Source of the DNA: Breoghania sp.
Lineage (GTDB): Bacteria; Pseudomonadota; Alphaproteobacteria; Rhizobiales; Stappiaceae
Direction: 5' to 3'
Assembly: GCF_963674635.1 (NCBI RefSeq)
Contig: NZ_OY771475.1
Location: 3,609,501 to 3,673,500 of the forward strand
Length of the DNA stretch: 64,000 nt
A program made the translations under genes and the position numbers. How positions within the stretch are numbered: the stretch's first letter is position 1; every line of letters starts with the position of its first letter. The notes under the pieces were generated by a model, which was not told the origin of the DNA, searched no databases, and was given only the letters and a program-made list of their open reading frames with translations. Positions 17,602 to 25,669 of the stretch are shown here, one piece after another.

Positions 17602-20600
17602 CTATTTGTCGTCCTTGGGCTTTTCCAGGCTGGCCTTCAGGGCCGCGAGCGCCGCAAAGGGCGAGTCCGGATCGATGCGCTTGGGCTTGCGATCCTCCTG
17701 GCCACGCGGATTGCCGCCGCCCTTGCCGGGATTGCCGCGTCCTGCACCGCCGCCCTTGCCGGGGTGGCGCTTGCCCTGCCCGTCGCCGCGAGGCTGGCCC
17801 TGGCTTGCCCCCTTGCCGTGACGCTTGTCGCCGCCACCGCGGCGGTTCGCGCGTCCGTCCTGACGGGGCTCGCCTTCCTCGCCGCCGCGTCCGCGTTGCT
17901 GCGGGCGGCCGCCCTGACGACGGCGATCGCCGCGGCCCGGACGCCAGATCTCGATCGTGATCGTGGCGGGAAGCTCTTCTTCGCTCGCAGACGCTTCTGC
18001 CTCGGCCGCCTCGGCGGATCCTTCCGGCGCAGACGCGGTTTCGGGCTCTGGCGTTGCAACAGTTTCGGGCTCATCCCCCGCTGCCGCTTCGTTCACGTCC
18101 TGAGACGGAGCCGCCTCTTGCGGCGCTGCCGCGTCCGGGGCAGGGGCCTCTTCACTGGCCGGTGTCTGCTCCGCGTCCGCTGCCTGGTCGGCGGCAGGCT
18201 CCGTGCTCGCCACCGCTTCGGTGCCGGTTGCGGCTTCCGCCGCGGGTTCGGCGGGCTGCAGGGCCGGGTTCGGGATCTCGCGGGTCTCCATGCGATAGCC
18301 GAGAGACCGGAGAATGGAGTTGAAGTCCTCGCCCGAGCAGCCCAGCAGCGAGGTCATGGCCACGGTGACGGTGAAGCCGCCGCCTTCATCCAGCGCGCCT
18401 TCGGGGCGGGGGGGCTGCCCTTCGGCGGCCGTCTTGCGCCAGGAAATCAGCGGGCGGATCAGGTCGGCGAGGCGTTCCAGAATGTCGATGCGCACGGCGC
18501 GCTCGCCACAAACCCGGTAGCCGACCGTGCGATAGAGCGGCTTGGCGAAGGTGGGATCCACGGGAATGGAGGTGCGGCCGGAGGCGGAAAGTTGCGGCAG
18601 TTCCGCAAGGCCCGGCATGTCGAGATCGCCGTTCTTCAGCGCCCAGAGCTTTGCGATGAGCTGGCTCGGGGCAGGCTTCAGAAGGGCCGGGATGTAGATA
18701 TGGTAGGCGCCAAAGCGAACGCCGAGCTTGCGCAGGATGGCGCGCATCGGCTGGTCGAGCTGGCGCACGTCTTCCGCGATCTCGGACCGTTCCACGATGC
18801 CGAGCGCTTCCACCAGGCGGAAGGCGACGCCGCGCGCGAGACCTTCGACCTCGTCCGAATCGCGCAGGTCGAAGAGCGGCTTGAGGAGCGTGTCCACATG
18901 CGTCTTGAGCCAGAGGTCGAGACGGGCCTGAACCTTTTCGCGCGCCGGGCCGTTGAGAAGATCGTCGGCGAGCAGAAGCGCCGTCGGCTTCAGCACGTCT
19001 TCGCCAGCTGCCAGTTTGGAGACCACTTCCCCCTTCCAGCGCAGGACGCCATCGGAGGCGAGGGCGAAATCGGTGTTGGGCGCCAGCGACAGGCGCTCGG
19101 CGCGCGCCTCGATCTCGCTGGTCAGAGCCTTGGAGGCCGCTGCGCGCAGCGCCTTGGCGTCCAGACTTCCGTTCCCCTCCACGGCCGCGTCCGGTGCAAA
19201 GCGGAATCCCTGAAGGTGGCCGACATGCTGTCCTTCAACGAGCACATCTCCGGTTGCGGTGATTTCCGCTTCGAGCATCGCGTTCTCTCTTAACCGTCTC
19301 ATCAATACGCTTGTACGCCGGTCCACGAACCGTTGGGTCAGGCGTTCATGCAAGGCATCTGATAGCCTATTTTCCACGTCACGTGTGACACCTTGCCAAT
19401 GAACCGGATCGCGCAGCCAGTCAGGCCGGTTGGCGACGAAGGTCCATGTCCGGATATGCGCTATCCGGTTGGCGAGGGTGTCGATATCGCCGTCCATATG
19501 ATCGGCGTGGGCAACCTGCTTGGCAAACCAGTCATCCGGTATGCGGCCCCCGTCGATCATGAAGGTGAAGATCGTGGAGACCAGGTCCGCATGGTTGGCC
19601 GGCGCGATCTTGCGATAATCCGGTACTTGGCAGCAATCCCAAAGCAGCGCAACCCGGTCTTTATCACCTGCGCGAGCCCGGATATCCCCGTCTCGGCTCA
19701 GAAATTCAAGCGCAATCTGGTCGACAGCGGGGGGCGCGCGGGTAAGTCCCGGTTCCAAAGGCACCCTGTCGAGGCTGTCGCGCAGGGCGGCGAGGGACGC
19801 AAAATCGAGCGCGGCGTTGCGCCACTGCAGCATTTTGACCGACTGGAACTGGTGGGTTTCAAGGTGCTCCACCAGCTCATCGTCAAAGGGGGCGACGCGG
19901 CTTGTGACACCGAATGTGCCGTCGCGCATGTGGCGTCCGGCGCGCCCGGCGATCTGACCGATTTCCGCAGGCGTCAAATTGCGGTGCTGGTAGCCGTCAA
20001 ACTTGCGGTCGGCCGCGAAGGCGACGTGGTCCACGTCCAGATTGAGGCCCATGCCGATGGCATCGGTCGCCACCAGCACGTCCACATCGCCGTTCTGGAA
20101 GAGCTCCACCTGGGCGTTGCGGGTGCGCGGGCTGAGCGACCCCAGAACCACGGCGGCTCCGCCGCGCTGGCGGCGGATCAGCTCGGCGATCGCATAGACC
20201 TCGTCGGAGGAAAAGGCCACGACCGCGGAGCGCGGCGGCACGCGGGTGATCTTGCGCGAGCCCGCATAGGTGAGGACCGACATGCGCGGGCGGGTGACGA
20301 CATTCAGGCCCGGCAGCAGCTTTTCCAGGATCGGCCGCATCGTGGCGGCGCCCAGAAGCAGCGTCTCGTGCTTGCCGCGCATGTTCAGGATACGGTCGGT
20401 AAAGACATGGCCGCGATGGAAGTCGGCGGCGAGCTGGACCTCGTCAATGGCGAGAAAGTCGGTTTCCACGTCCAGCGGCATGGCCTCCACCGTGGAGACC
20501 CAGAAACGCGGATTTCTGGGGACGATCTTCTCTTCGCCGGTCACCAGCGCAACCGCGCTCTCGCCCGCGCGCGCCACCACCCGGCCATAGACCTCGCGCG

Positions 20601-20757
20601 CCAGAAGGCGCAACGGCAGTCCGATCATGCCCGTGGGATGCGCGAGCATGCGCTCGATCGCAAGGTGGGTCTTGCCGGTATTGGTCGGTCCCAGCACGGC
20701 TGTGACAGTGCGGGCACGCACGGCCGGAGGGAGGGGCATTTGCAGGTTGCGGAGCAT
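17602..20757 (-). CDS. SUV3-like superfamily 2 RNA helicase
   Basis: About 1050 residues. The N-terminal half is a helicase of the SUV3/mitochondrial degradosome type: Walker A GPTNTGKT (Lys about 29), DEVQLAADFHRG as motif II, VAFSSDEVYAIAELI, VLVATDAIGMGLNLD, and QIAGRAGRH as motif VI. The last 230 residues are low complexity: an alanine/glutamate-rich acidic part followed by a Gly/Arg/Lys-rich basic tail, ending in DPDSPFAALAALKASLEK, a short conserved motif. Such tails usually bind RNA or partner proteins. ATGs at 20793, 20757 and 20739 are possible; none has a good ribosome site. It is likely involved in RNA turnover. Confidence 0.88.
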   Translation of the reverse strand: MLRNLQMPLPPAVRARTVTAVLGPTNTGKTHLAIERMLAHPTGMIGLPLRLLAREVYGRVVARAGESAVALVTGEEKIVPRNPRFWVSTVEAMPLDVETDFLAIDEVQLAADFHRGHVFTDRILNMRGKHETLLLGAATMRPILEKLLPGLNVVTRPRMSVLTYAGSRKITRVPPRSAVVAFSSDEVYAIAELIRRQRGGAAVVLGSLSPRTRNAQVELFQNGDVDVLVATDAIGMGLNLDVDHVAFAADRKFDGYQHRNLTPAEIGQIAGRAGRHMRDGTFGVTSRVAPFDDELVEHLETHQFQSVKMLQWRNAALDFASLAALRDSLDRVPLEPGLTRAPPAVDQIALEFLSRDGDIRARAGDKDRVALLWDCCQVPDYRKIAPANHADLVSTIFTFMIDGGRIPDDWFAKQVAHADHMDGDIDTLANRIAHIRTWTFVANRPDWLRDPVHWQGVTRDVENRLSDALHERLTQRFVDRRTSVLMRRLRENAMLEAEITATGDVLVEGQHVGHLQGFRFAPDAAVEGNGSLDAKALRAAASKALTSEIEARAERLSLAPNTDFALASDGVLRWKGEVVSKLAAGEDVLKPTALLLADDLLNGPAREKVQARLDLWLKTHVDTLLKPLFDLRDSDEVEGLARGVAFRLVEALGIVERSEIAEDVRQLDQPMRAILRKLGVRFGAYHIYIPALLKPAPSQLIAKLWALKNGDLDMPGLAELPQLSASGRTSIPVDPTFAKPLYRTVGYRVCGERAVRIDILERLADLIRPLISWRKTAAEGQPPRPEGALDEGGGFTVTVAMTSLLGCSGEDFNSILRSLGYRMETREIPNPALQPAEPAAEAATGTEAVASTEPAADQAADAEQTPASEEAPAPDAAAPQEAAPSQDVNEAAAGDEPETVATPEPETASAPEGSAEAAEAEASASEEELPATITIEIWRPGRGDRRRQGGRPQQRGRGGEEGEPRQDGRANRRGGGDKRHGKGASQGQPRGDGQGKRHPGKGGGAGRGNPGKGGGNPRGQEDRKPKRIDPDSPFAALAALKASLEKPKDDK

Positions 20758-20793
20758 GAAAATTGAAAATCTGTGATCGCTGGTGCGCCACAT

Positions 20794-21595
20794 TGGCCGC
20801 TTGCGGCCGGGCGCGCTTCAGTCTCTTGCGGATCCAATCGCCCTTTCGGCGCTCTCTCGGCTTGTCTCATCCCGCCTAGGTGCATTCTCACGCACCCACG
20901 GGCCCAACCTGTCGTCCTGCGCCTGCCGCCGTTTCCGGGCCTGTCCGACCGACAGACATGCGTCGGCGAAGCGGCGGAAGTGGGGAAGGCGAAGTCGCCG
21001 GCTGGTTGATCTAACACAGGCTGCGCACTCTTGTCGCTTTCTTTTGCAGGTGCGGTAAAGCGGCGTCTGGAAGCAGGCACCCGAACCTGCAAATTCGCGA
21101 GTTGGAACGCTGCGGAGAACGACTCTTGAACAAAGACGGACCGAATCGACGACTTCGTCAGATTCAGGGTTTGTTCCCTACGAGATGCTGCGCGCATCCC
21201 CATCTGCGGTACCAAATGCTGAATCGGGGCAAGGTCTTGGACCCATTTGTGCGGGAGCGGCCCACGCGGGCCCGGATCCGGTCAAGCTGAAATATCCGGT
21301 TAACGCAGCCCGCCATTTCACCCCTTTCCCCGGTAACGGGAAGAAGGAAGGGAGAACGGGAAATGTACGAATCACCGATCTTCGAGTGTTTTGCGTTTGT
21401 TCTCACCATATCTGGTGGTTCTCGGGCCTCTTTCCCCAGATGTCGGTGGGGTCTTGCCGGACGGGAAGCGTCACGGAACAGCGGTGTTAACCATGTTGTC
21501 CCGTTTTGGCGCATGTTGATCGCCTCCTGTCGCCACGTGAGCCGGCAAGGGCATAAGGGTGTGCGAAAAGCCGAAGAGCTTCGGGAGGGGCGCGG
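20794..21595. other. Gene-free region, helicase to amidotransferase
   Basis: About 800 bp in which no open frame looks coding. It holds a perfect GGCCGC-TT-GCGGCC palindrome at 20795-20808 beside the helicase start. A REP-like palindrome (TTCCC...GGGAA) lies within about 21318-21350. Confidence 0.45.
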
Positions 21596-22342
21596 TCAGG
21601 CGCTGGCGCGCGCGGCCAGTTCCGACGGGGCATCGGCGGTGCCGATCCAGCGGTCGAGAAAATTCTCCAGCCACATCCGGATGGCTGGGTCGAAGACGGA
21701 GCGTCCGGCGAAGTGGTCGCGCCTGCCCTGGGCACCGGGAAGCTGCATGCGCGGCGCGCCATGGGTGGTCCAGCGGTAGAGCATGGCGAGCGTCAGTTCC
21801 GGGTGAAACTGAATCCCGAAAGCCGCCGGGCCGACGCGGAAGGCCTGGTTGCGGTAGTGCTTGCCTTCGGCGAGCAGGTCAGCTCCGCTCGGCAGGTCAA
21901 AGCCCTCACGGTGCCACTGATAAACCTTGTCAGGCCAGGGCATGAAGGCCTTTCCGGTCTCCGTCGCCTTGATCGGGTAATAGCCGATTTCCGCCAGCCC
22001 TTCGGAATGGGGGGCGACGTCCGCGCCGAGATTGCGCGCCAGCATTTGCGCCCCCAGGCAGATGCCGAGACACGGAGCCTTCTCGCGCAGTGGCACATCG
22101 AACCAGTCGATCTCGCGGCGCACATAGGCGTCGGGATCGTTGGCGCTCATCGGACCGCCGAAAATCACCGCGCCAGCATGGCCGCTCATGGTTTGCGGCA
22201 GCTTGTCCCCGAAACGGGGGCGGCGCATGTCCAGGTCGAAGCCGCGCCGGCGCAAGGACTGTCCGACCCGGCCAGGCGTGGAATGCTCCTGATGAAGGAC
22301 GATCAGAACCTTGGGCTTCGACGGCGGAGTACGAACGAGCAT
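21596..22342 (-). CDS. Class I glutamine amidotransferase-like protein
   Basis: A 248-residue stand-alone GATase1 domain that hydrolyses glutamine to supply ammonia, or a gamma-glutamyl hydrolase-type relative. The nucleophile elbow GICLGAQML (Cys about 93) and the catalytic His-Glu in FGIQFHPELT are intact. The protein begins with VLIVLHQEHSTPGRVGQ, as in GuaA-like stand-alone proteins of Hyphomicrobiales. The ATG at 22342 follows CGAGGATC, a good ribosome site. No synthase partner gene is adjacent, so its acceptor is unknown. Confidence 0.88.
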   Translation of the reverse strand: MLVRTPPSKPKVLIVLHQEHSTPGRVGQSLRRRGFDLDMRRPRFGDKLPQTMSGHAGAVIFGGPMSANDPDAYVRREIDWFDVPLREKAPCLGICLGAQMLARNLGADVAPHSEGLAEIGYYPIKATETGKAFMPWPDKVYQWHREGFDLPSGADLLAEGKHYRNQAFRVGPAAFGIQFHPELTLAMLYRWTTHGAPRMQLPGAQGRRDHFAGRSVFDPAIRMWLENFLDRWIGTADAPSELAARASA

Positions 22343-22546
22343 GATCCTCGGTATGTGGCTGCAGGCCCGAAGATACGGGCGGTTGTGACTGGTTTGCACA
22401 GTGACACAGGCGATGTCATGTGCGGCATCCGGGCTGTACCGAATTCAGCGTCTATCCGGATCTTGCGAGCGCTAAGCCGGGCATCCACTCAGTTTATAAT
22501 AATTATAGAGAATGCGACCCGGATCAATGCTGCAGTGCAAATCGGT

Positions 22547-23089
22547 TCAGCTATCCGGCGTTTCGGGCTCTTCGCCCAGCGCGTCTCCATCGAGGGCGTA
22601 ATGCACCCGCTGGGCCACCCTGCGGCGCAAGGCCAGCCGATCCGAGGTCGGAATGCCCAGCAATTCGGTGACGCGCCAGACGGTGTTGTCCTCGAATTCG
22701 TGAACCTCGCCGTCGGCGAACACCATCTCCCACATCATCTCCACGATCTTGCGTCGATCGTCCACATCAAGCTGGCGCTTCAGGATGCTGGTGAAGCCGT
22801 AGAGATCCACCGCTTCCATTGCGCGCTTCTTCGCTTCCTCGATGAGGGTTGCGGTCGCCTTGTCATCAAGCTCGTAATTGGCCTGAAGCACCTGATGAAG
22901 CCGCGTTTTCTCCGCTTCGTCGACGACACCGTCCACGGCGATGATATGCACGAGAATGGCAGCCGCGCAAAGGCGCGGGTCGTCGGCGTCAAGCGTTCCG
23001 TCGCCCCCTTCGCCAACCGTCACATTGCGGAGAAAATTCCGTATTTTTTCAAGCATATCTGCCGCCATTTCGCGTCTGGTGCGCTCCAT
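22547..23089 (-). CDS. TerB-like (tellurite resistance family) protein
   Basis: A 180-residue soluble helical protein of the TerB/DjlA-N type. It has the internal pseudo-repeat of this family: AAAILVHIIAVDGVVDEAEK and VEMMWEMVFADGEVHEFED, each an acidic, possibly metal-binding DG..D/E loop. Starts at 23089, 23068 and 23056 are all possible. The last (MLEKIRNFL) matches the N-terminus usual in relatives; the longest is given. Despite the name, most such proteins have no proven role in tellurite resistance. It is divergent from the iron-related operon, with which it shares the 550-bp region holding an IRO-like box. Confidence 0.8.
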   Translation of the reverse strand: MERTRREMAADMLEKIRNFLRNVTVGEGGDGTLDADDPRLCAAAILVHIIAVDGVVDEAEKTRLHQVLQANYELDDKATATLIEEAKKRAMEAVDLYGFTSILKRQLDVDDRRKIVEMMWEMVFADGEVHEFEDNTVWRVTELLGIPTSDRLALRRRVAQRVHYALDGDALGEEPETPDS

Positions 23090-23303
23090 TCTAGTCGAGG
23101 TTGGAAAACAGGCAAGACGCCTGCGCTCCGAAGGAGGAACGTTTCCTTCGCACTTCCGGTTCCCGCCGCGCAGATTCTCTTCGCCAGGAAAGCAAACGTG
23201 ATCCCTGGAAATGAAAAAACAGACAAGGAACAGCTACGAATGGAATATCCGTGACGTACAGGCAAGACATGTTCTTGGGTGTGTAGTTTGTAGGCATTCT
23301 AAA

Positions 23304-23320
23304 TTGAGTTTAATCTTCAA
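23304..23320. promoter_or_regulatory. IRO-box-like site (RirA type)
   Basis: TTGA-GTTTAATCT-TCAA fits the TGA-N9-TCA consensus of RirA-regulated iron genes in rhizobia, with an extra matching base on each side. It is 8 nt upstream of a TTGACA hexamer and about 320 bp upstream of the operon's first gene. Confidence 0.5.
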
Positions 23321-23327
23321 GTTTTTA

Positions 23328-23356
23328 TTGACACCGGCTACCCCTTGCGCATTTTT
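23328..23356 (+). promoter_or_regulatory. Candidate promoter of the imelysin operon
   Basis: TTGACA at 23328-23333 is a perfect -35. The best -10, ATTTTT at 23351-23356 (17-nt spacing), is weak, consistent with an activated or tightly regulated promoter. The adjacent IRO-like box would overlap polymerase binding. Confidence 0.35.
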
Positions 23357-23640
23357 AGGCTCTGTCCGGGAGGTTGCGGAATTCTGCCAGTAAGACACTC
23401 GGGTCTGCGTGAGCTAACCAATTGGTTGCTCGAAGATCTTTGATCTGGCTCGCGGCGCGCAGCGTCTCCTGGCACCTGACAAGCAACTCTTGATGGCGGG
23501 GCCTTGAACCGCGTCGATTGGGGGGAAGACATGGACGGAAATTCCTTGCCGGGCGCTCACGCCTGCGCTCAGACAGCTCAGTTTTACTATCGGTGTCGGC
23601 GAGCCGTGCCGGTTCTTTCTGTCGTTGTCGGGGGGAACGC

Positions 23641-24150
23641 ATGACATTGCGCACATCGGACCAGGACTTCGTGAACGCCAAGGGCTATCTCGAACGGTTG
23701 CCGGAAAAGCTGGTGGTCGAGGGGTATCGCCGCTGGATGTCCGGTTACGAGACCGGCGATATCCAGTGCTGGGAAATGGCGTGGAACCTCTATGCGGGAT
23801 CGTTGGGGGCTTGCCAGGCACGCGCCCTGGTGGCCGAGCTTTCGTGCTGGATCCGCACGATCCGCGCCGTATCCACCCGTACCATGAACCATTTCCCCTA
23901 TGGATGCGGGAAGCTGTGCCGCGACGAGTGCATGGCGCTTTCCATGGTGGCGGGTGTCCAGCACAAGGACCGGGCCGCCATGGAGGCGGCGGCCACCCAT
24001 CTCATCGGGTGTCATCGCATCCACGACGCCTTGGAAGCGTCGTGCAGTTTCGGCATGGCGCTGGACGCCATCGGTCAGCACCTGATCCGGGTTCCCAAAC
24101 CGGTCGTTCAGGACATCGCGCTGCGTCCGGAGCGGCAACATTTTCACTGA
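23641..24150 (+). CDS. Cysteine-rich protein of unknown function
   Basis: A 169-residue soluble protein that I do not recognise. It is helical, lacks a signal peptide, and contains cysteines at 43, 58, 69, 89, 93, 97, 124 and 135. The most striking group is CGKLCRDEC (89-97), followed by CHRIH (124-128), which together could hold a metal ion or an iron-sulfur cluster. The ATG at 23641 follows a GGGGGGAA site. It lies 129 bp upstream of the imelysin gene on the same strand, downstream of an IRO-like box, so it is probably the first gene of the iron operon. A sensor, chaperone or ferredoxin-like role is speculation. Confidence 0.65.
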   Translation: MTLRTSDQDFVNAKGYLERLPEKLVVEGYRRWMSGYETGDIQCWEMAWNLYAGSLGACQARALVAELSCWIRTIRAVSTRTMNHFPYGCGKLCRDECMALSMVAGVQHKDRAAMEAAATHLIGCHRIHDALEASCSFGMALDAIGQHLIRVPKPVVQDIALRPERQHFH

Positions 24151-24154
24151 AGGG

Positions 24155-24178
24155 GGAGGCCCTGAGGGCAGGGCTTCC
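24155..24178 (+). promoter_or_regulatory. Stem-loop after the cysteine-rich protein gene
   Basis: GGAGGCCCT and AGGGCTTCC (one G-T pair) form a 9-bp stem with a GAGGGC loop, starting 4 nt after the stop codon. No T-tract follows, so it is more likely an mRNA-processing or stability element than a terminator. Confidence 0.4.
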
Positions 24179-24279
24179 GAAGCAGGCCGTGGAGAGCCGT
24201 CCATGGGGCGGCGCATCGGCACGTGCATCATGGGCGTCGGCAACCGGCGCTTTGCAGATTACGAGAGGGAGCAATTCAC

Positions 24280-25569
24280 ATGAAATCGATCAGGACGACA
24301 GCCGCGGCTGCGGTCATGGCCCTGACCAGCGCGGGCGTGCTGAGCGCCACGGGAGCGCTTGCGCAGACCAAGCCCGCCGAGGTCATCTCCACCTATGCCG
24401 ACATCGCGCTGGCCGGCTACGAGGATTCGCTGGCGACCGCGAAGGTGCTTGATACCGCCATCGACAAGCTGATCGCCGCCCCGTCGCAGGAGACGCTTGA
24501 GGCCGCGCGTCAGGCATGGTTCGCCGCCCGCGTGCCCTATCAGCAGACCGAGGTCTATCGCTTCGGCAACGCCATCGTCGACGACTGGGAAGGCCGCGTG
24601 AACGCATGGCCGCTCGATGAGGGTCTGATCGACTATGTCGATGCGTCCTCCTATGGCACCCAGTCGGATGAGAACGAGCTCTACACGGCCAACATCATCG
24701 CCAACACCTCGCTCACCATCAATGGCGAGACGGTGGATGTTACCGAGATCACGCCGGACCTCCTGCAGAACACGCTGCAGGAAGCGGGGGATGTGGAAGC
24801 CAATGTCGCCACCGGCTATCACGCGATCGAATTCCTGCTCTGGGGCCAGGATCTGAACGGAACCGATGCTGGTGCGGGCGCCCGTCCGGCCACGGATTTC
24901 GATCCGGCCAATTGCACGGGCGGTCATTGCGACCGCCGCGTTCAGTTCCTGTCGTCGGCCTCCAAGCTTCTCGTTGCCGATCTGGAAGAGATGGTTGGAA
25001 ATTGGACCGAGGGCGGAGCCGCGCGCGAGGCGCTGGTGGCCAATGGCGAGGCGGGCGCGCTGCGCACGATCCTGACCGGCATGGGCTCGCTTTCCTACGG
25101 CGAGCTGGCCGGTGAGCGCATGAAGCTCGGCCTTCTCCTGCACGATCCGGAAGAGGAGCATGACTGCTTCTCCGACAACACGCACAACTCGCACTATTAC
25201 GACGCCCTGGGCATCAGCAACATCTATCACGCCCGGTACACGCGGGTGGACGGCTCCGTTGTGGAAGGCCCGAGCATCGCGGCGCTGGTGCGCGAGGCGG
25301 ACGCGTCCGTGGCAGAAGAGCTTTCCGGCAAGCTGGAAGCCACCCATGCCGCCTTCACCGAGCTCAAGACGCGCGGCGACGAGAGCGAAGCCTATGATCA
25401 GATGATCGGCGAGGGCAACGAAGAGGGCAATGCCGTGGTTCAGGCCGCGATCGATGCGCTCGTCGACCAGACGCGTTCGATCGAGCGCGCGGTTGCGGCG
25501 CTCAACCTGGAAGCGCTCGAAGTGGAAGGCTCCGACAGCCTCGACAATCCCGGCGCCGTCTTCGAGTAA
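24280..25569 (+). CDS. Imelysin family protein (IrpA type)
   Basis: A 429-residue exported protein of the imelysin/M75 family. A Sec signal ends at ALAQ (about residue 29). The GxHxxE motif is intact as GYHAIE (179-184), the proposed metal-binding site. A long helical C-terminal half with LHDPEEEHDCFSDNTHNSHYYD is typical of the IrpA branch. These proteins are linked to iron acquisition; despite the name, peptidase activity is not established for most of them. The start at 24280 follows GAGAGGGAG. A strong hairpin lies between it and the di-haem gene. Confidence 0.9.
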   Translation: MKSIRTTAAAAVMALTSAGVLSATGALAQTKPAEVISTYADIALAGYEDSLATAKVLDTAIDKLIAAPSQETLEAARQAWFAARVPYQQTEVYRFGNAIVDDWEGRVNAWPLDEGLIDYVDASSYGTQSDENELYTANIIANTSLTINGETVDVTEITPDLLQNTLQEAGDVEANVATGYHAIEFLLWGQDLNGTDAGAGARPATDFDPANCTGGHCDRRVQFLSSASKLLVADLEEMVGNWTEGGAAREALVANGEAGALRTILTGMGSLSYGELAGERMKLGLLLHDPEEEHDCFSDNTHNSHYYDALGISNIYHARYTRVDGSVVEGPSIAALVREADASVAEELSGKLEATHAAFTELKTRGDESEAYDQMIGEGNEEGNAVVQAAIDALVDQTRSIERAVAALNLEALEVEGSDSLDNPGAVFE

Positions 25570-25586
25570 GCTGATCGGCAAGACAA

Positions 25587-25634
25587 GACGACGGACGCCG
25601 CCTGCGCGGCGACCGTCGTCGCTTTCGTTTTTAC
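25587..25634 (+). terminator. Strong hairpin with T-rich tail inside the iron operon
   Basis: GACGACGG (25587-25594) pairs with CCGTCGTC (25613-25620), enclosing a second GCCGC/GCGGC stem, followed by CTTTCGTTTTTAC. It may partly terminate transcription after the imelysin gene, giving more imelysin than downstream products. Confidence 0.6.
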
Positions 25635-25669
25635 AGGAACAATCTCTCTAGCAAGGGTGGTCGAAGGAT

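Larger units (their letters stand above)
23090..23640. other. Divergent promoter region, TerB / iron operon
   Basis: 551 bp with no supportable gene. The stretch 23270-23340 is AT-rich and carries an IRO-like box and a TTGACA hexamer, listed separately. Confidence 0.5.

Noticed and set aside
20783..21290. Several overlapping frames between helicase and amidotransferase.
   Set aside because: Different frames on both strands overlap each other and none resembles a protein or has a ribosome site.
23900..24090. Treating the cysteine-rich protein as a zinc-ribbon transcription factor.
   Set aside because: The cysteine spacing does not match known ribbons and no helix-turn-helix is visible; the function is left open.
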